Assembly: GCA_964649725.1 (NCBI GenBank)
Contig: CAZYTM010000007.1
Location: 62,001-126,000, forward strand
Length of the DNA: 64,000 nucleotides
DNA from: CAZYTM01 sp964649725
GTDB taxonomy: Bacteria; Desulfobacterota; Desulfuromonadia; Geobacterales; Geobacteraceae
Reading direction: 5' to 3'
How positions within the stretch are numbered: position 1 is the stretch's first letter; each line of letters starts with the position of its first letter. The notes under the pieces are model-generated. The model was not told the DNA's origin. It searched no databases and saw nothing but the letters and a program-made list of their open reading frames with translations. The translations under genes and the position numbers were made by a program. Below, in pieces: positions 1 to 8,710 of the stretch.

Positions 1-480
1 CAATTGGTGCCACTCAAGCATGAAATGACTGAAATGTGCTTGGTTGAAGTCCCCGATCAGCTGAAATTGTATGGTATTACTGTAATGTGCGGACCTTTCT
101 TCTCGGTCATGCCGTTTCCTTCTGCCGGGGTGCATTCCTTCAGCCATGTACGGTATACCCCTCATTATGATTGGAGTGACAACAACGAAAATGCTTATGA
201 AGATGCACATACCAAGTTTCTCACAGCACAACGTAATAGTGCGTGGCGATATATGCAAAAAGACGCAGTGAGATATATGCCTATCCTCTCAGAATGCAAG
301 TACGATAGATCGTTATGGGAGGTAAAAACCGTGTTACCGCGCAGCGAGTCTGACGATTCTCGACCTATACTCTTCCTCCCTCACCATGGCCTTAAAGGGT
401 TCCATTGTGTAATGGGTGGCAAGATAGACAATGTGTATGATGCTGTAGAAGCCATCAAGTCTCAGATTTCAATCAACTGA
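1..480 (+). CDS. FAD-dependent oxidoreductase (DAO-like), C-terminal part
   Basis: The reading frame is open from base 1, so the gene is cut by the left edge; about 159 residues of its C-terminal end are present. The sequence resembles the substrate-binding and closing part of DAO/glycine-oxidase type flavoproteins often found in O-antigen loci. The end reads GGKIDNVYDAVEAI, a typical DAO closing segment. The N-terminal FAD-binding Rossmann motif is outside the window. By position it would oxidise a sugar or sugar-linked amine used by the next genes; that role is inference. It is separated from the next gene by 16 bases, so the two are probably co-transcribed. Confidence 0.6.
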   Translation, partial: QLVPLKHEMTEMCLVEVPDQLKLYGITVMCGPFFSVMPFPSAGVHSFSHVRYTPHYDWSDNNENAYEDAHTKFLTAQRNSAWRYMQKDAVRYMPILSECKYDRSLWEVKTVLPRSESDDSRPILFLPHHGLKGFHCVMGGKIDNVYDAVEAIKSQISIN

Positions 481-496
481 TTGATGGGGAACTATT

Positions 497-1507
497 TTGA
501 AAAATGATTCATTTGTTTCGGTTGTTCTGATCCTGCAAGATCAATCATTAATTAATTATGAGAGTTACTTGCAACGTATTCAATGCGACCTTGACGCGCA
601 TTACACCGACTATGAGGTCGTTGTTGTAAGTCAAGGCTTTAATGTCACTTTTACTTCTCTTGAAGACAATATTTTGAAAAGCATTCCGAGCTTGCGTTAC
701 ATTCAGTTAGCAGCTCGTGTAGATTCGGATGTCGCATGGGCCGCAGGTTTAGAGAATGCTATTGGCGATTTTGTCGTAATGTTTGACCCTTTTCAAGATC
801 CGCTGGAAGCCATTTCTGAAACTGTTACACTCTGCAAATCAGGATTTGACGTGGTGGTGGGTGTGTCACCTCAGTCACGCACTCTTGCTTACTGGCTGTT
901 TCGCTCGATGTCTGAACGAATTTTGAAAATTGTTGATTATTCATTACCGCGTAATGCGACAAGTTTCAGATGCTTAAGCCGCCGTGCAGTCAATTCAGTT
1001 ACCCGCACTGGTCGTTTCCATCATCAATTGTCCATGAGGATACAAAAAACCGGTTATCCTCAAACCGCATATGATTATAAACAATTAGCCTCTTCAAGAA
1101 AGGTTACTCGTTCTTTTCTTTCGGGCTTCAGAGATTTGATTCGTTTGATTGTATTCAACTCATCCAAACCATTACGATGGATGTCGTTTATTGGACTTCT
1201 TGGTAGCTTTTCTGCTTTTATATTCGCCGCCTATAGCCTCTTGGTGCATCTGGTGAAGGGGCACGTTGTCGAGGGATGGACCACTACGATACTATTCATG
1301 TCGTCACTCTTTATGATGCAATTCGTAATGATGGCTTTTTTTGGCGAATATCTTGGTCGTTTACTAGATGATCGGAGCGATCAATCAGATTACTCTGTAA
1401 TGTTTGAGAAAAATAGCACGGTGATGGTCAATCAAGATCGAGTGAATGTTTTTGATAGTTCACTAAGTACAGAAGAAAACAGAGTGCAAACGGGAAGAGA
1501 CCGTTAA
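497..1507 (+). CDS. Divergent GtrB/DPM1-like family 2 glycosyltransferase with C-terminal membrane anchor
   Basis: The protein has 336 residues and uses a TTG start behind GGGGA at 486-490. The layout is that of polyprenyl-phosphate glycosyltransferases (GtrB, ArnC, DPM1): a cytoplasmic GT-A domain (about 1-220) followed by two membrane helices (about 230-250 and 263-285). The usual motifs are degraded. The DDGS position after strand 2 reads VSQGFN, and the metal-binding DAD-LQDP motif reads FDPFQDP. The LSRRAV motif near residue 160 is kept. Such enzymes charge undecaprenyl phosphate with a sugar that a GT-C partner uses on the outer face. The next gene, a polytopic membrane protein, could be that partner. 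Catalysis may be altered or lost. Confidence 0.65.
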   Translation: MKNDSFVSVVLILQDQSLINYESYLQRIQCDLDAHYTDYEVVVVSQGFNVTFTSLEDNILKSIPSLRYIQLAARVDSDVAWAAGLENAIGDFVVMFDPFQDPLEAISETVTLCKSGFDVVVGVSPQSRTLAYWLFRSMSERILKIVDYSLPRNATSFRCLSRRAVNSVTRTGRFHHQLSMRIQKTGYPQTAYDYKQLASSRKVTRSFLSGFRDLIRLIVFNSSKPLRWMSFIGLLGSFSAFIFAAYSLLVHLVKGHVVEGWTTTILFMSSLFMMQFVMMAFFGEYLGRLLDDRSDQSDYSVMFEKNSTVMVNQDRVNVFDSSLSTEENRVQTGRDR

Positions 1508-1572
1508 TGTCATTAAAACGCTTATTAAATTCAAATACTTTATCTTGCCATTAGTGTGTTGGAGCCAGATAA

Positions 1573-2877
1573 ATGCCAATTTTATCTTATAAAAATACTA
1601 AACAAATGCTTATCACACTAATCACAATATTTTTTGCTTTCGCTTGTTATCAACATAATTTCTTGAGTTTTGCTGACAATAATACTTTTATAGGGTTTCA
1701 AAATGATTCTGAAGCTTTAGTTCTTGGTGGGATTGTTGCGGACGATTTTGCTCTAGACAAAAAAGGTTTTAATATTGGTTTTATTGGCAAATCTGGAGTC
1801 TTTAAATATCCAGATAACGTACTAGACTCATACGCATTATTTTCAGAAATAAGTGCCAGGGCAAATCCCTCTTTCGTTCCATACCAATCACAGTATGGTA
1901 TACAGGGCATAGTTTTTTCTAAATTGCATAACTTATATGGGTTCAATAGCTTGTATTCGTTGCAAAGCGTCAACTCATTTCTCCTCGCACTGGTAGTAAC
2001 GGCCTTGTTCTTATTGTATCGATCAATTTATGATAATCGCTTTGCTGTTATATTTTTAATAACAATGATAAGCTCGCCTTGGATTGTATGTTTCGCTAGA
2101 AACCTATATTGGGTACCTTTCTTATGGTTTATGCCAGCATTGTTGGCTGCTTTATTATATAAGAGTAAATCTGCGATGCTTCGCACACTACTTCTATTTG
2201 GCATTTCATTTTCTGTTTTCATTAAAAGCCTCGCTGGATACGAATACCTTTCATCCATTACTTTGTTTACTTGTTCTGTTTTCATAGTGGCTCCATTTTT
2301 CAGAGATTCTGAACGTAATTTACCAGGCAATATCAGAATGTTTTGTTATGTTTTTATAGCCTGTATTATTGGATTTGCTTCTGCATTTATGATTCATTCA
2401 GGGATGAGAGCGGACTCTGTGATCACTGGTGTAAAAAACATTATTGAAATTGATGTTAAACGACGAACTTATGGGAATCCTGTCCTTTTTGATCAAGCCA
2501 TAAAAGCATCGCTAGAAAGCTCTGCATTGAGCGTAGTAATAACATATGTAACGGTCTGGAAAACTCCATTATTAGCCTGGCTCACTGGTAAATTATTTAT
2601 GTTTATGATAAGCTTAGCTATAATAGGTATATTTTATAATTATTATAATAACAAAGTAACAATGCAAAGAGAAGTTGTAATAATAACATATTTCTTTATT
2701 GTTTCAGTTTCATGGTATGTAATAGTAAAAGGACACTCTTACATACACACTCACATTAATTATGTGCTTTGGTATTTCGGCTTTGTTCAGGGTCTTATTT
2801 ATGTTTCAATTAATACTATAATTGTTATGGGTCATGATTTAATCAAGTGGGTAAAGGCTCTCAATTTAAAGGATTAA
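1573..2877 (+). CDS. Polytopic membrane protein, possible GT-C type glycosyltransferase
   Basis: The protein has 434 residues with about ten hydrophobic segments. One lies near the N-terminus (10-28); the others fall between about 132 and 420. A long hydrophilic loop (about 30-130) follows the first helix and contains acidic residues in NDSEALVL. That topology resembles GT-C enzymes and the type-specific Gtr proteins that transfer a lipid-linked sugar in the periplasm, but no diagnostic motif is seen. A Wzy polymerase is the main alternative. The gene is visibly richer in A and T than its neighbours, which suggests separate acquisition. It follows the GtrB-like gene by 65 bases. Confidence 0.5.
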   Translation: MPILSYKNTKQMLITLITIFFAFACYQHNFLSFADNNTFIGFQNDSEALVLGGIVADDFALDKKGFNIGFIGKSGVFKYPDNVLDSYALFSEISARANPSFVPYQSQYGIQGIVFSKLHNLYGFNSLYSLQSVNSFLLALVVTALFLLYRSIYDNRFAVIFLITMISSPWIVCFARNLYWVPFLWFMPALLAALLYKSKSAMLRTLLLFGISFSVFIKSLAGYEYLSSITLFTCSVFIVAPFFRDSERNLPGNIRMFCYVFIACIIGFASAFMIHSGMRADSVITGVKNIIEIDVKRRTYGNPVLFDQAIKASLESSALSVVITYVTVWKTPLLAWLTGKLFMFMISLAIIGIFYNYYNNKVTMQREVVIITYFFIVSVSWYVIVKGHSYIHTHINYVLWYFGFVQGLIYVSINTIIVMGHDLIKWVKALNLKD

Positions 2878-2883
2878 TAGCAT

Positions 2884-3678
2884 ATGAAAAATGCACTGAT
2901 AGGTTTTTCAGGTTTTGTCGGTAGTACACTTCTTAAACAACAGTCTTTCGAGGCTTGTTACCGCTCAACCAATATTGGCGAAATTGATGGCCAAACGTTT
3001 GAAACTGTTGTCTGCTCTGCAGCCCCTGCCCAGAAATGGATTGCCAATCGTGAACCTGAAGCTGATCGTCAAAACATAGAAGGATTAATTGAGCACCTCC
3101 GGACGATTGTGTCCAATAGCTTCGTTCTGATAAGCACCGTTGACGTCTTCAAGAGCCCCATCGGGGCTAACGAAGACACTCCAGTCGATGAGGTAGGTTT
3201 GCATCCCTACGGAATACACCGACGCCAGCTTGAGAAATTTGTAGAGGCCCATTTCTCCAGGCATCTCATCGTCCGATTGCCCGGGCTCGTTGGTCCCGGT
3301 TTACGGAAAAATGTCATTTTCGACTTCCTCAACAATAACAACCTGCATGCCATAGATTACCGTGGAGTGTTTCAATTCTACCCGATGGTAAATCTCTGGT
3401 ACGATATCCAAATTGCTCTCAAGTCTGACTTAAAACTCGTCCACCTTACGGCTGAACCAATAAGTGTTAAGGAAGTATCGGAAGCCGGGTTTGGCAAACA
3501 ATTCAGCCATACACTTGACACCCCTCCTGCTGTTTACGATTTTCAATCGAAGCATGCGAAACTGTTTGGTAGGCAAGGGCTTTATCAATACAGTCGGCGT
3601 GAAACGATACAAGCTGTCCGTGCCTATGCTCAATCTGAGCCCGTCAGTATTAAAAGCGAAGTCGGAGCTGTTGGATGA
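2884..3678 (+). CDS. NAD(P)-dependent sugar epimerase/reductase, SDR-like
   Basis: The protein has 264 residues. A Rossmann nucleotide-binding motif, GFSGFVGSTL, stands at 7-16, and a Ser-Thr pair at 84-85 sits where SDR enzymes carry the catalytic Ser/Thr. The catalytic Tyr-x3-Lys appears as Tyr109-Gly-Ile-His-Arg113, so the lysine is replaced by arginine. The protein is shorter than most extended SDRs and closest in style to RmlD/dTDP-4-dehydrorhamnose reductases. It probably reduces or epimerises a nucleotide sugar in this cluster; the substrate is unknown. It overlaps the next gene by four bases (ATGA), implying coupled translation. Confidence 0.6.
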   Translation: MKNALIGFSGFVGSTLLKQQSFEACYRSTNIGEIDGQTFETVVCSAAPAQKWIANREPEADRQNIEGLIEHLRTIVSNSFVLISTVDVFKSPIGANEDTPVDEVGLHPYGIHRRQLEKFVEAHFSRHLIVRLPGLVGPGLRKNVIFDFLNNNNLHAIDYRGVFQFYPMVNLWYDIQIALKSDLKLVHLTAEPISVKEVSEAGFGKQFSHTLDTPPAVYDFQSKHAKLFGRQGLYQYSRRETIQAVRAYAQSEPVSIKSEVGAVG

Positions 3679-4490
3679 GAATTGCTATTTCCAATCTTGC
3701 CTGGGATGTTTCAGACGATGAACTAGTCGCGACGCTGCTCCAGAAATATTCGATTGACGCGATCGACATCGCACCAGGTAAATATTTCCCTGACCTAAAG
3801 AATGCCAGTGACGCTGAAATTGCCCTAGTCCGGGATTGGTGGGCAAACAGGGGAATTTCTCTGACCGGGATGCAGGCGCTTCTATTTGGAACCAGTGGCT
3901 TGAACATGTTTGGACCCCCAGAGATCCAAGCTTCAATGTTGACTCATTTTGATGCTCTTTGCCGGATAGGCAAAGGTCTGGGAGCAACCAGACTTGTGTT
4001 CGGTTCCCCCAAAAATCGTGATCGCTCTTTGCTTGCGGATGAAGATACACTAGCAATGGCGATATCGTTTTTTCAACGTCTGGGAGAAATCGCTTGCCGG
4101 TATGGCACGGTAATATGCCTGGAGCCGAATCCGCCATGTTATGGCTCCAACTTCATGACCAACAGTGATGAAACTGCCAGGATCGTTACTGAAGTTGCAC
4201 ATACAGCAATCAGGATGCAACTTGATACCGGTGCTCTGGCTATCAATGGCGAAGACCCTGCCCGTGTCGTCAAAGAATTTACTGCATTAATCGGGCACGT
4301 TCATGCAAGCGAACCGGATTTGATTACGTTGGGCGATGGGAAAACTGACCATGCCAAAGTGGCATCTGCATTAAGAGCATATCTGCCTGATCAAATTGTT
4401 TCGATTGAAATGCTGTCGGCCAAAAACGAACCTAACCTCGCAGCAATTGAGCGAGCAATTATAGTAGCGATTAGCCATTATCGTCTATAA
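3675..4490 (+). CDS. Sugar phosphate isomerase/epimerase (AP endonuclease 2 TIM-barrel family)
   Basis: The protein has 271 residues covering a single TIM barrel of the xylose-isomerase-like type. Candidate metal ligands are Glu150 (CLEPNPP), Asp184 (QLDTGAL), His208/His210 (GHVHASEPD) and Glu245 (VSIEML), the usual E-D-H-E pattern. Family members interconvert keto- and aldo-sugars or epimerise them. Its start overlaps the stop of the SDR gene, so the two enzymes are probably made together and act on the same sugar. The substrate cannot be read from the sequence. Confidence 0.7.
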   Translation: MRIAISNLAWDVSDDELVATLLQKYSIDAIDIAPGKYFPDLKNASDAEIALVRDWWANRGISLTGMQALLFGTSGLNMFGPPEIQASMLTHFDALCRIGKGLGATRLVFGSPKNRDRSLLADEDTLAMAISFFQRLGEIACRYGTVICLEPNPPCYGSNFMTNSDETARIVTEVAHTAIRMQLDTGALAINGEDPARVVKEFTALIGHVHASEPDLITLGDGKTDHAKVASALRAYLPDQIVSIEMLSAKNEPNLAAIERAIIVAISHYRL

Positions 4491-4505
4491 ACCAAAAGGT
4501 ACACC

Positions 4506-5327
4506 ATGATGACCTCCGATATTTCAGCTGAAGCTCGCACTTCTTGGCAGGTTCCTTCATTTGAAACCACACTATGGCTTGGGTCAAAACACCCTTACTG
4601 CGTTCTTATTCCGGTCATTAACGAAGGAGATCGGATTCGCAACCTTCTCGACAGAATGGCAGTCCTCAAAATCGAAAATATTGCAGATATTATAATTGTG
4701 GATGGTGGCAGTACTGATGGTTCTCTGGATTTGAATGCACTTAAAGACAAGGGTATTAGAGGTCTGCTTGTAAAAACCGGTCCAGGCAAACTCGGTGCAC
4801 AACTGAGATGTGGCTATGCCTTTGCTCTGGATAACGAATACTTAGGAATCATCACCATTGACGGCAATGACAAGGATGACCCAGAGGCGATTCCACGCTT
4901 TATCGATGCGCTTAAGACTGGAGTTGATTTTGTTCAGGCATCCCGTTATGTAAGCGGTGGGGTAGCAGAAAACACACCGGCTTCGAGAGATTTTGCTATT
5001 CGCCGGATTCATGCACCACTTTTGACACTCTTTTCCGGATTCCATTGGACCGATACGACACAAGGATTTCGAGCATACAGCCGAAAGATGTTGTTAGACC
5101 CGAATGTTGAACCTTTCAGAGATATTTTTTCAATTTACGAACTGCTGCCATATCTTTCGTATCGTGGACCGAAACTAGGCTATCGCTGCATCGAATTACC
5201 GGCGATACGGAGATATCCGGCATTTGGCAAGGTCCCGACAAAAATTAGCAGTTTCAAGGGTAATTTTTCAGTTTTCACGGCTCTTGTGAAAGCTTGTTTG
5301 GGCTTTTATAATCCGAGGTATCGATAG
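4506..5327 (+). CDS. Family 2 glycosyltransferase
   Basis: The protein has 273 residues with an intact GT-A fold signature: a first strand VLIPVINEG, the motif DGGSTDGS near 67-74, and an acidic ITIDGNDKDDPEAI segment near 115-128. A TTQGFRAYSRKM motif matches DPM1-like transferases. Unlike the enzyme at 497 there are no C-terminal membrane helices, so it is probably cytoplasmic. It lies 15 bases after the TIM-barrel gene. An N-terminal extension of about 30 residues precedes the domain; the first ATG at 4506 was kept, but ATG at 4509 is equally possible. Confidence 0.75.
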   Translation: MMTSDISAEARTSWQVPSFETTLWLGSKHPYCVLIPVINEGDRIRNLLDRMAVLKIENIADIIIVDGGSTDGSLDLNALKDKGIRGLLVKTGPGKLGAQLRCGYAFALDNEYLGIITIDGNDKDDPEAIPRFIDALKTGVDFVQASRYVSGGVAENTPASRDFAIRRIHAPLLTLFSGFHWTDTTQGFRAYSRKMLLDPNVEPFRDIFSIYELLPYLSYRGPKLGYRCIELPAIRRYPAFGKVPTKISSFKGNFSVFTALVKACLGFYNPRYR

Positions 5328-5351
5328 TAGATTATTTCAAGAGGCAAATGA

Positions 5352-6518
5352 ATGAAGTGGGCAATAATGTTGGGTTCCCCTGATATCAGCGGCGGAACCT
5401 ATGTAATATTCGAACATTCGATACGGGCAAAGAGAAGCGGCATTGATGTTTCGATAATTACGGAGAATTACATTGACCCCAAGAGACTGTTCTGGCATCC
5501 CGAAGCCAATGAACTGGAATGGCTGACAATTGACGAGGTTAAAGAGAGAACATTTGATATTGCCATTGCAACCTGGTGGCGCACGGTGTATGACCTTTAC
5601 AAGATTGACGCCCGGGTTTATGCATATTTTGTCCAGTCCATTGAATCAAGGTTTTACCATGAGCACGACCTTGTTCTCCGTAAACTGGTTGACTCAACGT
5701 ATATGCTGCCGCTTACGATACTTACCGAAGCGAAGTGGATACAGGCTTACCTGGCGGAACATTATGACCTGAAATCACATCTTGTACCGAACGGGATACG
5801 TAAAGATATTTACCTGAAGGATACAAAAAGCTACGCAGAACGAATCCCCGGAAGGTTGAGGGTTCTCGTCGAAGGGGCTATGGATGTGCCGTTCAAGAAT
5901 GTACAACGAACTCTTGAACTATGCAAAAAATCCGAAGCTGATGAGATCTGGCTGTTGACGTTATCTCCTGTTGAGAGTTATCCGGGAGTCAGCCGCATAT
6001 TTTCCAATGTGTCGATTTACGAAACCCCGATGATCTATCGTTCATGTGATGTCATAGTCAAATTGAGTTATGTGGAAGGGATGTTCGGACCACCTCTGGA
6101 AATGTTTCACTGCGGAGGGACTGCTATTACCTACGATGTTTCAGGGTATGACGAGTATATCGTGCATGACTATAACGGACTGGTTGCAGCCAGAGACGAT
6201 GAAGACAAGGTGATATCGTATATCAACCGGCTTAAGTGTGAACCCGAACTTCTGAAACGGTTGAAAGCAGGAGCAGTGGAAACGGCAGGGAAGTGGCCGG
6301 ACTGGGCTGCTTCGGCACAGCGTTTTCGAGACGCGGTGGCTGTGATAACGAATGAGGATTCAGTGAAGCGGGAAGTCCTTGAGAAGAAATCAAAATTTTA
6401 TTTCGAGTTCTATACGCTGGCTGTGGAGTCCATGGAGAGATACTCTCATCATCCGGTTTCGATACTTGTTAATGAGGTATATTCAAAAGTGCAGAAACTT
6501 TTCAAACGTAGATTCTAG
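5352..6518 (+). CDS. Family 4 (GT-B) glycosyltransferase
   Basis: The protein has 388 residues. The N-terminal half carries GSPDISGGTYVIFEH, typical of retaining GT-B enzymes. The C-terminal half has the donor-binding stretch EGMFGPPLEMFHCGG, equivalent to the EX7E motif of GT4, and then SGYDEYIVHDYNGL. The tail (about 340-388) is basic and amphipathic, which could place it at the inner membrane face. It likely adds a sugar to the growing lipid-linked glycan. A GAGG ribosome site at 5341-5344 precedes ATG 5352. Confidence 0.75.
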   Translation: MKWAIMLGSPDISGGTYVIFEHSIRAKRSGIDVSIITENYIDPKRLFWHPEANELEWLTIDEVKERTFDIAIATWWRTVYDLYKIDARVYAYFVQSIESRFYHEHDLVLRKLVDSTYMLPLTILTEAKWIQAYLAEHYDLKSHLVPNGIRKDIYLKDTKSYAERIPGRLRVLVEGAMDVPFKNVQRTLELCKKSEADEIWLLTLSPVESYPGVSRIFSNVSIYETPMIYRSCDVIVKLSYVEGMFGPPLEMFHCGGTAITYDVSGYDEYIVHDYNGLVAARDDEDKVISYINRLKCEPELLKRLKAGAVETAGKWPDWAASAQRFRDAVAVITNEDSVKREVLEKKSKFYFEFYTLAVESMERYSHHPVSILVNEVYSKVQKLFKRRF

Positions 6519-6560
6519 CCGTCCTCCAATCCATTGCTGCATTCTTCCCGGAAAGAGTTG

Positions 6561-8660
6561 ATGATCGATACGAATACACCAGCGAAGCCTGCCTACAAGC
6601 TGATTACCGTAGATGTCTGGGATACGCTGCTTCGGAGGCGTTGCCACCCGGAATCGGTCAAGCTGCATCTGTGCTGCTATTTGCTGAACCTTTACAGCAG
6701 GTTGCTGCCTGCTAGTTACAGAGATCAATGGAAACTGTTACAGGCCAGACAGCAGGCTGAAAAATCCCTTGCCGACCTGAGCCGCGAAAACGGATTCGAT
6801 GACGAATATCAGCATCTCGACGTCTACCGGCGCTGGCTTGAACTGATCCAGTTTGACTTCAACGGTCTGGCTCCGGAACTGCGAGGAGAATTTTCTGCAA
6901 TCCTGGAGCGGATTGAACTGGACCAGGAACATTATGTAACCTACCCCGACCCGATGATCAGAGAACTGCTAGACCGCTATGACGCATCCCGCATCCTTTT
7001 CCTGTCGGATTTCTACATGCCTGCCAGTCACCTTAAGCAGCTTTTGCTCGCCCATGGCCTGGACGAACTGGTCCCCGCTGGAGTCGTTTCGTGCGAGTTG
7101 ATGCTGAACAAAAAAAGCGGGCGGCTTTTCAAACAAATTCATGATACCTACGAAATACGTCCCGAAGAACACCTGCACATCGGCGATAATCCGTGGGCTG
7201 ATGTCGAGTCTCCCCGCAAACTGGGGATCGAGACTGTGCATTACATCCCGGAGCATTTGCATAAAAAGCGGACGGAAGTTGAAAAGGCGTTTCATGACCG
7301 TAAAGGGTTTTTGAGGGGGGCAATTCAAAAGCTGACCGAAGATACCCAGCAGACAGCGCAACCCGATGAACCCAAGGCAAACTTCTTTTACAATCTTGGG
7401 AAAAGGTCATCACTTCTCTTTTTCGCCTTTTCCCTCGATATCATGGAACGTGCGGCTGCAGGCAGGATCGAGAAGCTATTCTTTTTTACCCGTGAAGGAG
7501 AGTTTTTCCTCAATCTATATCAGCAGATTCAGAAGCAGGATACCCTTGGTTACCCCGTGCCGGAATCTCTTCTCCTTGAAGTCAGCCGGATCGCCACCTT
7601 TGCCGGTTCGCTACGGGAGTTCACCACTGCAGAGCTGATGCGCCTCTGGAATCTGTACAGCACGCAATCCCTGGCAGGCCTGTTTGCTTCTCTCGATATT
7701 GATGCAACTCCTTTTATCCCAATGCTAACATCACACGGCTTTGAACTTCAGGAACCAATACGCTATCCATGGCTTGACCAGAGGATTCAAAAGTTTTTTG
7801 CAGATGGAGAGTTTCAGGAGTCGATCAGGGCGGTTCTCCATGAAAAAAAACGGGTGCTCCTTTCCTATCTTGCGTCACAAGATCTCCCCGGAAACCATTC
7901 AACAGTCGGCATTGTAGATATCGGCTGGCGGGGCACCATACAGGATAACCTTGCATATCTGTTCCCTGATATTGAAATTCATGGGTTCTATTTTGCCCTG
8001 AACAGGTTTCTGAATATTCAGCCCCCTAATTGCACAAAGAGCGCGTTAGGACCGAATCTGAATGCTGGTGCCAGCCCCTGGGATTTTCTCCTAGATTCCA
8101 TTTCACCGATGGAGATGCTGTGCAATTCACCGAGCGGTAGCGTACAAGGGTATTTTCTTGCCGATGAAGGAGTACAGGTATCAAAACGAATCGATCCATC
8201 CGAGAATCTGGTTCATGATGAATATGTCAGATATTTCCAGCAGGGGGTGATCGATTCAATGGCATACTGGGCGGATTTATCGCGAACCCACGCCTACGCG
8301 GCTGATGAATTGAAACCCTTGGCTCTCCGCATCTGGGGTGACCTGGTGGAGAAGCCTGATCCTGCCCTTGCCAGAGCATTTTTCGAATTGAACCACAATG
8401 AACTGTTCGGCGTCGGCACGTTTGTCGACAAGAGCCAGTTGCCGGGACTAGAGTCAGTCCTGCTGTATCCGGTGTCTGCCAGGCACAGGAAAATACTGGA
8501 TAAATTCATCAGGGAGATGGGGTGGCCTGCCGGATTCTTTGCCAACCCTGATATTGGCGACCTGTATCGGACTGTCATGAAGGGGTTCATGGGGGCGTGC
8601 AAAATGAAGGCAACGGCATGCAGAAAGCTGGATAGCATCATAGATGCTCTCAAATCGTAG
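6561..8660 (+). CDS. HAD-superfamily protein of the COG5610 type
   Basis: The chosen start, ATG 6561, follows GAAAGAG and gives 699 residues; a TTG at 6534 would add nine. The first half is a HAD phosphatase-like domain. Motif I is DVWDTLL (Asp18), with Trp where the general-acid Asp normally sits. Motif II is FLSDFYMP, a lysine follows in NKKSGRLF, and the acidic motif is GDNPWADVESP. The second half (about 280-690) contains LFFFTREGEF and VGIVDIGWRGT, which recur in large polysaccharide-locus proteins of this type. Its reaction is not established; removal or transfer of a phosphate group on the glycan is a guess. Confidence 0.65.
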   Translation: MIDTNTPAKPAYKLITVDVWDTLLRRRCHPESVKLHLCCYLLNLYSRLLPASYRDQWKLLQARQQAEKSLADLSRENGFDDEYQHLDVYRRWLELIQFDFNGLAPELRGEFSAILERIELDQEHYVTYPDPMIRELLDRYDASRILFLSDFYMPASHLKQLLLAHGLDELVPAGVVSCELMLNKKSGRLFKQIHDTYEIRPEEHLHIGDNPWADVESPRKLGIETVHYIPEHLHKKRTEVEKAFHDRKGFLRGAIQKLTEDTQQTAQPDEPKANFFYNLGKRSSLLFFAFSLDIMERAAAGRIEKLFFFTREGEFFLNLYQQIQKQDTLGYPVPESLLLEVSRIATFAGSLREFTTAELMRLWNLYSTQSLAGLFASLDIDATPFIPMLTSHGFELQEPIRYPWLDQRIQKFFADGEFQESIRAVLHEKKRVLLSYLASQDLPGNHSTVGIVDIGWRGTIQDNLAYLFPDIEIHGFYFALNRFLNIQPPNCTKSALGPNLNAGASPWDFLLDSISPMEMLCNSPSGSVQGYFLADEGVQVSKRIDPSENLVHDEYVRYFQQGVIDSMAYWADLSRTHAYAADELKPLALRIWGDLVEKPDPALARAFFELNHNELFGVGTFVDKSQLPGLESVLLYPVSARHRKILDKFIREMGWPAGFFANPDIGDLYRTVMKGFMGACKMKATACRKLDSIIDALKS

Positions 8661-8710
8661 CCTGACAAACACCAGGCACTGAGTACGTATTCAGGAAAAA
8701 TGAAAAACTG

